Assembly (NCBI GenBank): GCA_003240855.1
Contig: QFNN01000035.1
Span: 1 to 26,817, forward strand
Reading direction: 5' to 3'
Source: Sphingomonas sanxanigenens
GTDB lineage: Bacteria; Pseudomonadota; Alphaproteobacteria; Sphingomonadales; Sphingomonadaceae
Length of the DNA: 26,817 nucleotides
The notes under the pieces are model-generated. The model was not told the origin of the DNA. It ran no database searches and worked only from the letters and a program-made list of their open reading frames with translations. Positions 1 to 8,408 of the stretch are shown here, in pieces. A program made the position numbers and the translations under genes. The number at the start of each line of letters is the position of its first letter. The first letter of the stretch is position 1.

Positions 1-1455
1 CCGACCAATAACGGCCCGCGCAGCTTCGGTCTCGGCTTCATCGTCACCGATCTCGACGGTCAGCGCATGGTCGGCCATTCGGGCGCGGTATATGGTTTCT
101 CAACGGAGCTGAGGCTGCTCCCCGATGCCGGCATCGGCGTGGTCGTGTTCAGCACCGTCGATTCGGGTGTCACCGCCGGCAAGCTGGCCCGTTATGCGCT
201 GAAGGCCTGGGCGGCGGCGCGCGGCGGTGTGGCGCTCCCGGCCTATGCGCGCAGTGCGCCCGTTACCGGAGACGAAGCGAAGCGGCTTTCGGGTTGGTAC
301 AGCAATGGCAAGGCCAGCGTTGGCGCGCGTATCTATCAGGCGCAACTGGCGGTCGACGGCCCCGAGATTGCGGGCATGGTCCGCAAGCAGGGCGACAAAT
401 ATCTGATCGAGGACGTCCAGACGCTCGACGATCGCATCGCTTTCGCGCCCGACGGTAGCTGGATTGATCTTGCCGGCGTCCGCTACGCGCGCGCCGTGCA
501 GGCGGAACCGCCGCTGCCCGCGCCCGATTTCGCCGCGCTTGTCGGCGAATATGGCTGGCCGCACAATGTTCTGCGCATCTACGAGCGCGACGGCCGGCCT
601 TTCATCCGCATCGAATGGGTCGATTATCGTCCGCTCGATCGCGTCGATGCGGATGATTACGCCTTCCCCAGGGACCGTGGTCTCTATCCGCTCGAAAGCC
701 TTCATTTCCAGCGCGATGCGAGTGGCCGGGCCACGGCCGTTTCGTTCAACGGCATCGTCTGGCCGCGCCGCGATTTCGGGGCGGAGGCACAGGCCCTCGT
801 CCGGCAGGGCGTCAATGGCGACATCAGCACGCTGCGCAAGGCGGCGCTGGCCGCCAGCCCGCCGGCCGAGGCGCCCAAGCCGCGCAAGTCGGATCTCGTC
901 GCGCTCAACGCGCTCGATCCCTCGATCAAGCTCGAGATACGCTATGCGATGGACACCAATTTCCTTGGCGTCCCTGTCTATGAAAGCTCCGGCGCCTTCA
1001 TGCAGAAGCCGGCGGCGGAGTCCGTCGCCAGGGCGAGCGCCGCGCTCCACGCCCGCGGCTATGGCCTGCTGATCCACGACGCCTACCGCCCCTGGTACGT
1101 CACCAGGATCTTCTGGGATGCGACGCCGCCCGATCGCCATCAGTTCGTCGCCGATCCGTCGCAGGGATCGCGCCATAATCGTGGCGCGGCGGTCGATCTG
1201 ACGCTTTACGCGCTGGCGACGGGTAAGGCGGTGGAGATGACCGGGCGCTACGACGAGTTCTCCGATCGCTCCTACTCCAACTATGTCGGCGGCACCGATC
1301 ATGAGCGCTGGCTGCGTGAGGTGCTGCGCGCGGCGATGGAGAGCAACGGCTTTGCCGTCTATCCCGAGGAATGGTGGCACTTCGATTTCGGCGCATGGGC
1401 CGATTATCCGATCGGTAACGCGACCTTTGAACAATTGCGACGCAAGGCGAACTGA
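1..1455 (+). CDS. Serine hydrolase (beta-lactamase class C-like) fused to VanX-type D-Ala-D-Ala dipeptidase, 5' end missing
   Basis: The reading frame is open from base 1, so the start and the SxxK nucleophile region lie upstream of the window. The first visible part is the end of a class C beta-lactamase/DD-peptidase fold: HSG at codons 26-28 fits the KTG-equivalent HxG motif, followed by a typical 'GIGVVVFST' strand. A middle region of about 200 residues looks like one or two DUF3471-type beta-barrel domains. The last ~190 residues are a peptidase family M15D domain (VanX/DdpX): Arg363 in 'DAYRP', the zinc motif SRHNRGAAVD (His392, Asp399) and EWWH (Glu457, His460). VanX-type enzymes hydrolyse free D-Ala-D-Ala. 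The fusion therefore suggests cleavage of D-Ala peptides followed by dipeptide breakdown, which is inference. Signal peptide not visible. The M15 half is confident, the N-terminal half fairly so. Confidence 0.85.
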   Translation, partial: PTNNGPRSFGLGFIVTDLDGQRMVGHSGAVYGFSTELRLLPDAGIGVVVFSTVDSGVTAGKLARYALKAWAAARGGVALPAYARSAPVTGDEAKRLSGWYSNGKASVGARIYQAQLAVDGPEIAGMVRKQGDKYLIEDVQTLDDRIAFAPDGSWIDLAGVRYARAVQAEPPLPAPDFAALVGEYGWPHNVLRIYERDGRPFIRIEWVDYRPLDRVDADDYAFPRDRGLYPLESLHFQRDASGRATAVSFNGIVWPRRDFGAEAQALVRQGVNGDISTLRKAALAASPPAEAPKPRKSDLVALNALDPSIKLEIRYAMDTNFLGVPVYESSGAFMQKPAAESVARASAALHARGYGLLIHDAYRPWYVTRIFWDATPPDRHQFVADPSQGSRHNRGAAVDLTLYALATGKAVEMTGRYDEFSDRSYSNYVGGTDHERWLREVLRAAMESNGFAVYPEEWWHFDFGAWADYPIGNATFEQLRRKAN

Positions 1456-1515
1456 GGGGCGCTATGTTGATCCGCACGATTGCGCCGGGCATCGGCTTCG
1501 CGCTAATCCCGGCAC

Positions 1516-2178
1516 ATGGTTCCCTTTTCGTTCGCAGGGCATGATCTGGCCGCGCTGCCGCAGGGTGCGCTTTACTGGCCCGCGCGCCGCGCCTTGCTCG
1601 TCGCCGATCTGCATCTCGAAAAGGCGAGCTGGTTTGCGCGCTTCGGGCAGATGCTGCCGCCCTATGATTCGATTGCGACGCTCGCCGATCTCGAAGCGCT
1701 GGCGGCGGCTACCGATGCGCGCGAGATCTGGTGTCTCGGCGACAGCTTCCACGATTCGGGCGGCAGTGCGCGCCTGCCCGATCTGGCGCGCGATCTGCTG
1801 GGCCGGTTGACGGCGCGGCTGCGCTTCGTGTGGATCACCGGGAATCACGACTCGGCGCTCGCCGACGATTGCGGCGGCGAGATCATGGTCGAGGCCGTGG
1901 TCGATGGCCTGGTGCTGCGCCACGAGGCCGAGCCGGGCGAGGCGCGGCCCGAGCTGTCGGGGCATTTCCACCCCAAGCTGCGCATCAATCATCGCGGCCG
2001 CAGCGTCGCGCGGCGCTGCTTCGTCGCGACCCCGGCCAAGCTGATCCTGCCGGCGTTCGGCGCGCTTACCGGCGGGCTCGACGCCGGTCATCCCGAGATC
2101 GCCCGCGCGGTGGGCGCGCGTGCGGAGGCGCTGGTGCCGCTCGCGGATCGGCTGCTGCGTTTTCCGATCGCGGCCTGA
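1516..2178 (+). CDS. pdeM: Ligase-associated DNA damage response endonuclease PdeM (metallophosphoesterase)
   Basis: A 220-residue calcineurin-like phosphoesterase with all metal motifs in order: ADLHLEK (Asp31, His33), LGDSFHD (Asp76), GNHD (Asn110-His111-Asp112) and GHFHPK (His150, His152). The short form with 'DLHLEK' near the N-terminus and 'SGHFHPK' is typical of PdeM, which in many bacteria is encoded with an Lhr-like helicase, an ATP-dependent DNA ligase and an exonuclease that form a DNA repair set. Those partners are not in the window and may lie upstream. The ATG at 1516 puts the first motif at the usual distance from the N-terminus. It is read in the same direction as the fusion gene 60 bases before it. 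Confident on the fold, good on the name. Confidence 0.88.
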   Translation: MVPFSFAGHDLAALPQGALYWPARRALLVADLHLEKASWFARFGQMLPPYDSIATLADLEALAAATDAREIWCLGDSFHDSGGSARLPDLARDLLGRLTARLRFVWITGNHDSALADDCGGEIMVEAVVDGLVLRHEAEPGEARPELSGHFHPKLRINHRGRSVARRCFVATPAKLILPAFGALTGGLDAGHPEIARAVGARAEALVPLADRLLRFPIAA

Positions 2179-2250
2179 AGCGCCGCGCGTATCGGGAGGG
2201 GACCGACGCCTGCGGTTCCGCTCTTGCCTGACTTGCTCTATGGCGCGCGC

Positions 2251-3177
2251 ATGAGCAGCAGTGACTGGACGATCCTGATCCACGGCGGCGCCGGGGTCAT
2301 CACGCGCGAAACGCTGGATCCCGCGGCGGAGGCGGGCGCGCGCGCCGGGCTTGGCGCGGCGGTCGATGCGGGGGCGGCGATTCTCGCGGCGGGCGGCAGC
2401 GCCATCGACGCGGTCGAGGCCGCCGTTCGCCTGCTTGAGGATGATCCTCATTTCAACGCCGGGCGCGGCGCGGCGCTGACCTATGACGGCGCGGTCGAGC
2501 TCGACGCCGCGATCATGGACGGGCGCGATCGCGCGGCCGGAGCCGTCGCCGGCGTCACGCGCACGCGCCATCCGGTCAGCCTCGCGCGGCAGGTGCTGGG
2601 CGCCAGCCCGCATGTCCTGCTCGGCGGCGCAGGCGCCGACGCCTTCGCGCGCGAACAGGGGCTGGATCAGGTCGAGCCCGAATGGTTCGAGATTCCCGAG
2701 CGCCGCCGCCAGCTTGAAGCGATGCGCGCGCGCGGCGGCGATCACTTCGACATCGACATGAAATATGGAACGGTCGGCGCGGTCGCGCGCGACGTCGCCG
2801 GCCATGTCGCCGCCGCCACTTCGACCGGAGGCGTCACCGGCAAGCGCTGGGGCCGGATCGGCGATTCGCCGCTGATCGGCGCAGGCACCTATGCGGACGA
2901 CCGCGCCGGCGCGGTCTCCGCCACGGGGGCGGGGGAGTTTTTCATCCGCATCGGCGTCGCGCACGAAATCGCCGCGCGCAAGCGGATGCTCGGTGAAACG
3001 ATGCTCGGCGCCGGCGACGCCGTGATCGCGGAGCTTGGCGCGATGGGCGGCTCCGGCGGCGTGATCGTCGTCGACAAGGAAGGCGAAGGGGGCTGGCGTT
3101 TCAATACGCCGGGCATGTATCGCGCGATGGCGTCGGGCGGGGGCAGGCGCCGCATCGCCATTTTCGGCGACGAATAG
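2251..3177 (+). CDS. Isoaspartyl peptidase / L-asparaginase, Ntn-hydrolase family (type III)
   Basis: A plant-type asparaginase precursor of 308 residues that autocleaves before a conserved threonine. The nucleophile is Thr174 in 'KYGTVGAVA', and the N-terminus has the family signature 'ILIHGGAG'. 'GRGAAL' and 'ELDAAIMDG' in the alpha part and 'SATGAGEFFIR' in the beta part also fit. These enzymes remove beta-aspartyl (isoaspartyl) residues from dipeptides and hydrolyse asparagine. I chose the ATG at 2251, nine codons inside the longest open frame (a TTG at 2224), because the family motif starts about 10 residues after it. There is no secretion signal, so it is probably cytoplasmic. It lies 72 bases after pdeM and 17 before the nuclease gene, so the three may share a transcript. 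Confidence 0.9.
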   Translation: MSSSDWTILIHGGAGVITRETLDPAAEAGARAGLGAAVDAGAAILAAGGSAIDAVEAAVRLLEDDPHFNAGRGAALTYDGAVELDAAIMDGRDRAAGAVAGVTRTRHPVSLARQVLGASPHVLLGGAGADAFAREQGLDQVEPEWFEIPERRRQLEAMRARGGDHFDIDMKYGTVGAVARDVAGHVAAATSTGGVTGKRWGRIGDSPLIGAGTYADDRAGAVSATGAGEFFIRIGVAHEIAARKRMLGETMLGAGDAVIAELGAMGGSGGVIVVDKEGEGGWRFNTPGMYRAMASGGGRRRIAIFGDE

Positions 3178-3194
3178 ACGGAGGGGCTGTTCCC

Positions 3195-4043
3195 GTGCGC
3201 CTGTTGCCGCTTGTCCTTGCGTTCTGCGCCATATTCGGCGCCTCGCCCGCCGTCGCCTGGTGGGATTATCCGCACGCCACCGTCGCGCGCATCGCGCTCG
3301 CCGATGTGAAGCCGGAAACGCGGCGCGCCGTGTTCGGCCTGCTCCGCGACGGCGCGCTGCTCGATACCCCGCAATGCCCGGTCGACACGATCGGAGAAGC
3401 AAGCACATGGGCCGACTGCATCAAGAAGCTGGGGCCGCGCTTCGCCTATGCGAGCGCCTGGCATTATCAGAATGTCGAGGTCTGCAAGCCCTTCGATCTC
3501 ACGATCGCCTGCCGCGACGGCAATTGCGTGTCGGCGCAGATCGATCGCGACGTGAAGCTGCTCAGGGACCGCCGCCTGCCTCGTGTCGAGCGCCTCACCG
3601 CGCTGCTCTTCCTCATTCACTTCGTCGGCGATCTGCACCAGCCGCTCCACGCCGGCGACGATCATGATCTGGGCGGCAACAAGGTCGCCGCCGCCTATGG
3701 CATCGCCAGCGGGCGAATCAATCTGCACATGATCTGGGATGGCTATCTGGCCGAACGCGCGATCACCACGCCGCCCGCCGGCGTATCCGGCCTGCTCGCG
3801 GGCGTCTCGCGCGCCGAACGCAGGCGATTGGCGGCGGGAAGCGTCGCCGACTGGTCGCGCGAAAGCTGGGAAGCCGCGCGCGATCACGTCTATGCGCCCG
3901 TCGCGCCCGATGCCTGCGCGGCCCCGCCGACGCAGGTGATGCTCGGCAACCAGCAGATCGAGGCGGAGATTCCGATCGTCCGCCGGCAGGTGCTGAAAGG
4001 CGGCCTGCGCCTCGCCCGCCTGCTGGACGAGGCGCTGGGCTGA
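3195..4043 (+). CDS. Exported S1/P1-type nuclease
   Basis: A 282-residue zinc-dependent single-strand nuclease/3'-nucleotidase. Residues 1-21 form a clear signal peptide ending AVA, so the mature protein starts at Trp22. This matters because in this family the N-terminal Trp itself binds zinc. The other ligands are visible: His27 (WWDYPH), the Asp of 'WADCIK', the His of 'WHYQN', the HFVGDLHQPLH cluster and HMIWD. It probably acts in the periplasm or outside the cell on RNA or single-stranded DNA. The start is GTG at 3195, with a GGAGGGG ribosome binding site about 9 bases before it. It is the last gene of the plus-strand run and converges on the minus-strand gene that ends at 4232. Confidence 0.93.
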   Translation: MRLLPLVLAFCAIFGASPAVAWWDYPHATVARIALADVKPETRRAVFGLLRDGALLDTPQCPVDTIGEASTWADCIKKLGPRFAYASAWHYQNVEVCKPFDLTIACRDGNCVSAQIDRDVKLLRDRRLPRVERLTALLFLIHFVGDLHQPLHAGDDHDLGGNKVAAAYGIASGRINLHMIWDGYLAERAITTPPAGVSGLLAGVSRAERRRLAAGSVADWSRESWEAARDHVYAPVAPDACAAPPTQVMLGNQQIEAEIPIVRRQVLKGGLRLARLLDEALG

Positions 4044-4132
4044 TCGTCGAAACGCTGTCCTACACGCGCATGGCGCTGCTAGGCTGACGTTCAGAACGCA
4101 CGACTTCGCTCTTTGACATCGCCCGAACTCCG

Positions 4133-4206
4133 AAGTTGAGAGAAACGCTCCAGCCTCTCAACTTTGTCAACTTCCAGCGACAGGAATGGCGGTTTTCCGC
4201 CATTCC
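4133..4206. terminator. Two tandem perfect hairpins between convergent genes
   Basis: The first is a 10-bp perfect inverted repeat (AAGTTGAGAG at 4133-4142 with CTCTCAACTT at 4155-4164). The second is another 10-bp perfect repeat (GGAATGGCGG at 4183-4192 with CCGCCATTCC at 4197-4206) around a TTTT loop. They fill the gap between a plus-strand gene ending at 4043 and a minus-strand gene ending at 4232, the expected place for a bidirectional terminator. Neither has a long U-tract, so rho-independent function is uncertain. Confidence 0.5.
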
Positions 4207-4231
4207 CTACAGGCGCCAGCGTGACGATACG

Positions 4232-5509
4232 TCATTGCTCCTGGCAAGCCTTGCCGCCCAGCATTCCGCTCAGCGCGCCGCCCAGGCTCGGCTTGCACGC
4301 CTTGTTCCTGGGTTTTTGCCGGGGGCGCGGCGAGTCAGAGTCGTCCCTGGCGCTTTCGTCGCCCATGCCGTTCATCGCGGCGGCCATCTCGCCGAAGAAG
4401 AAGGTCGTGGTCGAACGATGGCGGACAAGCGCGGTCCATTCGGGCCGCCACGCGATCTTGGGATCGGCGGGGCGCGGCGGGAAGGCGAAGCTTTCCTCGG
4501 GGCCGAAGGCGTTGAGCATGCCGATCATCGATTCGCCGGCCGCCTGCTTGACCTCGGCGGGGATGGTGCAGCTCGTCTGCGTCGGCGGCATCACGACCTT
4601 GTCGGTCACCAGGCGGCGAACGGTCGCGGGGCTGAGGAAATCGTTCAGCCCGCCGCCGAATTCGCGCGTGGCGGACGATGACCACCAGACGATGTCGCCG
4701 CCGCCGCCACGCGTCTCCTGCGCGCCGATGACATTGGCGTAATAGCCTGTAGCCCCCGCAATCGCGCCCCAGTTCACATCGGTCGCGCCGTCCGCCGTAT
4801 CCGCCGATCGCGTGCGCAGCCCGGGCATGAAATCCTGCGTCGTCGTGAACTTCATCGGCGGGCTGTAATTGCCCTCGACGCGCTGCAGCCCGATCAGCGA
4901 CGCGCCGGGCGGCGCCTGCTTCGCGGTGCGGCCGTTGGGCCATTCGCCATAGGTGCGCGAATTGGCGAGCGTGACGATGCGCTCGATCGGCGCGTGCGCG
5001 CTGAACAGGCCCGGCGGGATCTGGCCGGCGGCGACCTTCGCGAAATCGATGACGACAGGTTGGCCCGGGCCGGCATGTGCGCCGCATCCCCAGAAGATCA
5101 GCAGCCGGCCCCTGGGGCGCTCGAAATTGTCGGGCTCCGATCCGGGGGTGCGCACCGGCGTGACGAGCGGCAGCGCGTCGCCCATGCGCAGCGCGGGATC
5201 GGGCAGGTGATCGGCGGCGGGCGTACCCGTGCTGGGCGCAAGCGTGGAGCCGAGGCGGAGGAACAGGCTGTGCGTCACGCTGTTCGCGCCGCCGCCGCCC
5301 ATCATCATCCGCATCATTGCGCCGCTGTCGGGCTTGCCGCCCCCCATGCCGGGTAACCCTGACATGGTGGTCGCATCCATCACATAGCGCGCCTTGGGGC
5401 CGGCGGAGGCGGGTGCGGCAGGCGCAGATCGCGCGGCCGGGCCGGCGAGAAGAAGCATGGCGGGCACGGTCAGCGCCGCACCCAATCTGGCAGAGAAGTT
5501 GAGTGACAT
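4232..5509 (-). CDS. Exported protein of unknown function downstream of pal
   Basis: I do not recognise this 425-residue protein. Residues 1-28 look like a signal peptide with a long hydrophobic core (AALTVPAMLLLAGPAARS), so it is probably periplasmic or outer-membrane associated. A Gly/Met-rich stretch follows at about residues 50-75, with four methionines close together in 'GAMMRMMMGGGG', and then a region with 'RLLIFWGCG'. The C-terminal tail is Lys/Arg/Pro-rich and then Gly-rich with two Cys. The start ATG at 5509 has a good ribosome binding site (CTGGAGGGCCT). It lies 91 bases downstream of pal on the same strand, so it could be the last gene of the tol-pal transcript, although a hairpin lies between. 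The Met-rich patch might bind copper, but that is speculation. Confidence 0.8.
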   Translation of the reverse strand: MSLNFSARLGAALTVPAMLLLAGPAARSAPAAPASAGPKARYVMDATTMSGLPGMGGGKPDSGAMMRMMMGGGGANSVTHSLFLRLGSTLAPSTGTPAADHLPDPALRMGDALPLVTPVRTPGSEPDNFERPRGRLLIFWGCGAHAGPGQPVVIDFAKVAAGQIPPGLFSAHAPIERIVTLANSRTYGEWPNGRTAKQAPPGASLIGLQRVEGNYSPPMKFTTTQDFMPGLRTRSADTADGATDVNWGAIAGATGYYANVIGAQETRGGGGDIVWWSSSATREFGGGLNDFLSPATVRRLVTDKVVMPPTQTSCTIPAEVKQAAGESMIGMLNAFGPEESFAFPPRPADPKIAWRPEWTALVRHRSTTTFFFGEMAAAMNGMGDESARDDSDSPRPRQKPRNKACKPSLGGALSGMLGGKACQEQ

Positions 5510-5530
5510 AGGCCCTCCAGATGCGATGGG

Positions 5531-5548
5531 GCCGGGGTTCGTCCCGGC
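5531..5548 (-). terminator. GC-rich hairpin between pal and the downstream gene
   Basis: A 6-bp perfect stem (GCCGGG with CCCGGC, loop of 6) in the 91-base gap between pal and the unknown exported gene. No U-tract follows on either strand, so it may weaken read-through or protect the pal message rather than stop transcription. Confidence 0.3.
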
Positions 5549-5600
5549 TTCCCGTCTGCGACCTGGCCTGTTGGCCTATGCCACTCTCATGGCCTCAAAG

Positions 5601-6134
5601 TCAGCCGATGACAACCGTCACGGCGCGGCGGTTCTGCGCCCAGGCGCCTTCGTCCGAACCCAGCGCGATCGGGCGTTCCTTGCCATAGCTGATCACGTTG
5701 ATCCGCGAGGGCGAGACGCCGGCGGCGACCAGATAGTCCTTCGCCGCATTGGCGCGACGCTCGCCGAGCGCGAGGTTATATTCGCGCGTGCCGCGCTCGT
5801 CGCAATGACCCTCGATGGTGATGCGGACATTGGCATATTGGCTCAGCCAGCGCGCCTGGCTGTCGAGGATCGCCTTGTTCTCGGCGTCGACGTCGGAGCT
5901 GTCGGTCGCGAAATGGACGGTGTCGGACTGGACCTTCTGGAGGAAATCCTCCTTCGATCCCGGAACGATCGTGCTCTGCACCGGTCCCGGCGGCGGTGCG
6001 GTGTTGGTGTCGGGCGCAGGCGCCGTTTCCGTCGGCGGGGCGGGCGGAAGCTCCTTCGGGGGCTTCTTGGCGCAGCCGGCGACGGCGATCAGCGAGGCGG
6101 CGATCAACAGGCGGGTAGGGGTCATTTTCAGCAT
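5601..6134 (-). CDS. pal: Peptidoglycan-associated lipoprotein Pal
   Basis: The outer-membrane lipoprotein of the Tol-Pal system (177 residues), which binds peptidoglycan and TolB. The N-terminus is a lipoprotein signal peptide with lipobox VAGC, the lipidated residue being Cys21. A Pro/Ala/Thr-rich linker (about residues 22-55) leads into an OmpA-like domain with 'TIEGHCDERGTREYNLALGERRA', the diaminopimelate-binding region. The start at 6134 is chosen over an upstream in-frame ATG at 6245 because an AGGAGGAG ribosome binding site sits just before it and the signal peptide then begins at residue 1. It lies 46 bases after tolB, as the last canonical gene of the cluster. Confidence 0.97.
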   Translation of the reverse strand: MLKMTPTRLLIAASLIAVAGCAKKPPKELPPAPPTETAPAPDTNTAPPPGPVQSTIVPGSKEDFLQKVQSDTVHFATDSSDVDAENKAILDSQARWLSQYANVRITIEGHCDERGTREYNLALGERRANAAKDYLVAAGVSPSRINVISYGKERPIALGSDEGAWAQNRRAVTVVIG

Positions 6135-6180
6135 GTTTTCTTCTCCTCCTGGGCCGTAATGCGCCCATGGCCAAAAAGTT

Positions 6181-7515
6181 TCAGGGCAGTAACGGTCCCC
6201 ACGCGGGATCGGATCCGTCGAGGGGGGTTGGGATACGGCGTTCATTGACGCCGGTCAGATCGACCGACCAGAGGCTGGTGCGGCCGGAACCTTGCGCCGT
6301 GCGGAAGAACATCAGCACGCGGCCGTTGGGCGACCATGTCGGGCCTTCGTCCTGCCAGGCGTTGGTCAGCAGTTTCTCGCCCGAACCATCGGGCGCCATC
6401 ACGCCGATGCGGAAGCCGCCGCCGATCTTGGTATAGGCGATAAGGTCGCCCTTGGGGCTCCACACGGGCGTGCCATAGCGCCCGCTGCCGAAGCTGATGC
6501 GCTGCTGGTTCGATCCGTCGGCGTTCATCACGTAAAGCTGCTGTCCGCCCGAACGATCACTTTCAAAGACGATCCGGCTGCCGTCGGGCGAATAGCTGCC
6601 GCCCGTGTCGATGCCGGGCGAGGTGGTCAGGCGCTGGGGCGCGCCGCCGGTGGAACCCACGCGATAGATGTCGGTGTTGCCGTTGACCGTCATCGAAAAG
6701 ATGATCCAGCGTCCGTCGGGCGAGAAGCGCGGCGCAAAGGTCGTGCTGTTGCTCTGGACGACGAGGCGCTGGCGACCGCTGCCGACGTCATAGGTGTAGA
6801 TGCGCGGCTGGTTGCCGGCATAGCTCATATAGACGACGCTCTGTTCATTGGGCGAAAAGCGCGGGGTCAGGACGATATTCTGCCCGTTGGTCAGAAAACG
6901 GTGGTTCGCGCCGTCCTGATCCATGATCGCCAGCCGCTTGACGCGCCGGTTCTTGGGGCCGGTTTCGGAGACATAGACGACGCGGCTGTCGAAATAGGGG
7001 CCTTCGCCCGTCAGCCGCGTATAGATGCTGTCGGCGCATTTATGCGCGGCGCGTCGCCAATATTGCGGCTGGACGACAAAGCCCTGCCGCGTCAGCTCGG
7101 TCTTGGCGAATACGTCGTAGAGATAGCAGCCGACGGTCAGCGTGCCGTCGCCATTGGCGCGGACGAAGCCCTGGACCAGCGCCTGCGCGCCCGTCTGCAC
7201 CCAGAAGGGGAAATCGGGGGCGGTCACCTGATCGAAACCCACGGGCTTGAGCTGCGCGGGCTCGAGCGGCTTGAACAGCCCGCTGCCTTTCAGGTCCGCA
7301 GTCACCACTTCGGCGACCTGCCGGCCCAGCGCGTCCGTCGCGCCCGCCGCAGTCGGCTGCGGCGCGGGGGTCGGCATCGGCGGGATGGCGATCGGCATGG
7401 GCGACGATATGCCGCCGGTCACGTCGACCTCGATCTGCGCGCGCGCGGGCGATCCCAGCGCAAGCGATCCCAGTCCCAGCAAGCCCCAGGCGGCTACGGC
7501 CATCACCCGTTTCAT
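6181..7515 (-). CDS. tolB: Tol-Pal system periplasmic protein TolB
   Basis: A periplasmic beta-propeller of 444 residues linking TolA and Pal. Residues 1-26 are a signal peptide (hydrophobic core AVAAWGLLGLGSLAL, ending ARA). An N-terminal TolB_N domain follows, then a run of PD40/WD40-like blades with repeated 'FSPDG', 'YSPDGSRIVFESDR' and 'WSPNGRVLMF' motifs. I chose the ATG at 7515; an in-frame ATG at 7545 overlaps the tolA stop as TGATG but would add ten charged residues (MRGSERERPK) before the signal peptide. A GGGAGAGG sequence lies at good distance from 7515. The upstream ATG could still help translational coupling to tolA. Confidence 0.96.
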   Translation of the reverse strand: MKRVMAVAAWGLLGLGSLALGSPARAQIEVDVTGGISSPMPIAIPPMPTPAPQPTAAGATDALGRQVAEVVTADLKGSGLFKPLEPAQLKPVGFDQVTAPDFPFWVQTGAQALVQGFVRANGDGTLTVGCYLYDVFAKTELTRQGFVVQPQYWRRAAHKCADSIYTRLTGEGPYFDSRVVYVSETGPKNRRVKRLAIMDQDGANHRFLTNGQNIVLTPRFSPNEQSVVYMSYAGNQPRIYTYDVGSGRQRLVVQSNSTTFAPRFSPDGRWIIFSMTVNGNTDIYRVGSTGGAPQRLTTSPGIDTGGSYSPDGSRIVFESDRSGGQQLYVMNADGSNQQRISFGSGRYGTPVWSPKGDLIAYTKIGGGFRIGVMAPDGSGEKLLTNAWQDEGPTWSPNGRVLMFFRTAQGSGRTSLWSVDLTGVNERRIPTPLDGSDPAWGPLLP

Positions 7516-7544
7516 TTTTGGCCTCTCCCGTTCTGATCCCCGCA

Positions 7545-8408
7545 TCAGCTAAGCTGCCGCGGAATGAAGTTGATGACGATATCCTGCCAGCCGCCTTCGT
7601 AAAGCTCGGCAGGCAGTTGAAGCGGCGAGCAGCGTGGATTGAGCACGGCGTTGCGCGCGACCTCGGCCATGCGCGCCTGATACATGCTGTTCGATCCGTT
7701 GACCCCGGTGAAGCCGACGATCTGGAGACGGTCGCGCGTCACCAGCCCCGAGCGATCGGGCTGGAGGCGCAGCTTGACGACGATATCCATCGCCGATGTG
7801 CCGCCCAGCGGGCCGAGATCATAGCAAGGCCGGATCTGCCGCGCGATCGCGGCGCCGAGGCTGGAGAGCGCCTGCTGCCCCACGGTCGCGGCGCGCGGCG
7901 TCTGGCCCTTGGCCTGCGCGCGGGCCGTGGCGGTCAGTCCCTTGCGGAAATCGGCGCCGAGCAGCGATCCGCGCGGCCGCTCGGGCTTGGCGGCTGCTTC
8001 GCTGCCTGCCGATTTTGTCGGCGCCTTGGTCGGCGCCGGCTTCGGCGCCGGTTTGGCGGGCGCCGGCTTCTCGGAGGTCGGCGCGACTTTCTTGATGTCG
8101 GGGCTCGGCGCCGGCGCCGGTTTGGGCGCGGGCGGCGCGGGGACTGGCTCGATTGGCTGCGGCTCGGGCGGCGCGCTGTCGGCGGGCTTGCCGATTTCGG
8201 GCGCGACGCTCTGCGCCGGTTCCTCGGTCGCCGGTTTCGGGAAGGCCGATTTCAGCCCGACTTCGTCGACGAACTGGACCTCGACAGGGTCGCTCTTGAG
8301 CTTGAGCGGATTGGGCGGGGCGAGAAAGCCCATCGACAGCAGGCCAAAAAGGATGACGTGCCCGGCAAGGGCGACGCCAAGCCCGGTCTTTTCGGCCCGG
8401 CTGATCAT
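7545..8408 (-). CDS. tolA: Cell envelope protein TolA
   Basis: The inner-membrane energy transducer of the Tol-Pal system (287 residues). There is one N-terminal membrane anchor (about residues 9-29, GVALAGHVILFGLLSMGF). A long Pro/Ala/Lys-rich linker (about 50-150, with PAPKPAP-type repeats) spans the periplasm. The C-terminal domain (about 190-287) has the TolA/TonB-like fold ('ARQIRPCYDL', 'VVKLRLQPDRSG'). In TolA orthologues this domain touches TolB/Pal and responds to the proton motive force through TolQR. Its ATG overlaps the tolR stop by 4 bases, so the two are translationally coupled. Confidence 0.93.
   Translation of the reverse strand: MISRAEKTGLGVALAGHVILFGLLSMGFLAPPNPLKLKSDPVEVQFVDEVGLKSAFPKPATEEPAQSVAPEIGKPADSAPPEPQPIEPVPAPPAPKPAPAPSPDIKKVAPTSEKPAPAKPAPKPAPTKAPTKSAGSEAAAKPERPRGSLLGADFRKGLTATARAQAKGQTPRAATVGQQALSSLGAAIARQIRPCYDLGPLGGTSAMDIVVKLRLQPDRSGLVTRDRLQIVGFTGVNGSNSMYQARMAEVARNAVLNPRCSPLQLPAELYEGGWQDIVINFIPRQLS

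Noticed and set aside
1462..3408. Long minus-strand open frame of 648 codons opposite pdeM and the asparaginase gene
   Set aside because: It is Arg/Ala/Gly-rich with no known motif and lies opposite two well-conserved genes. High-GC codon bias opens such frames.
4103..4122. GCTCTTTGACATC, similar to an rRNA leader boxA
   Set aside because: No rRNA gene, boxB or boxC lies nearby; it is within a convergent intergenic gap. Probably chance.
4136..4681. Plus-strand open frame of 181 codons at the convergent junction
   Set aside because: It starts inside a hairpin and runs opposite the exported unknown gene; no ribosome binding site or motif.
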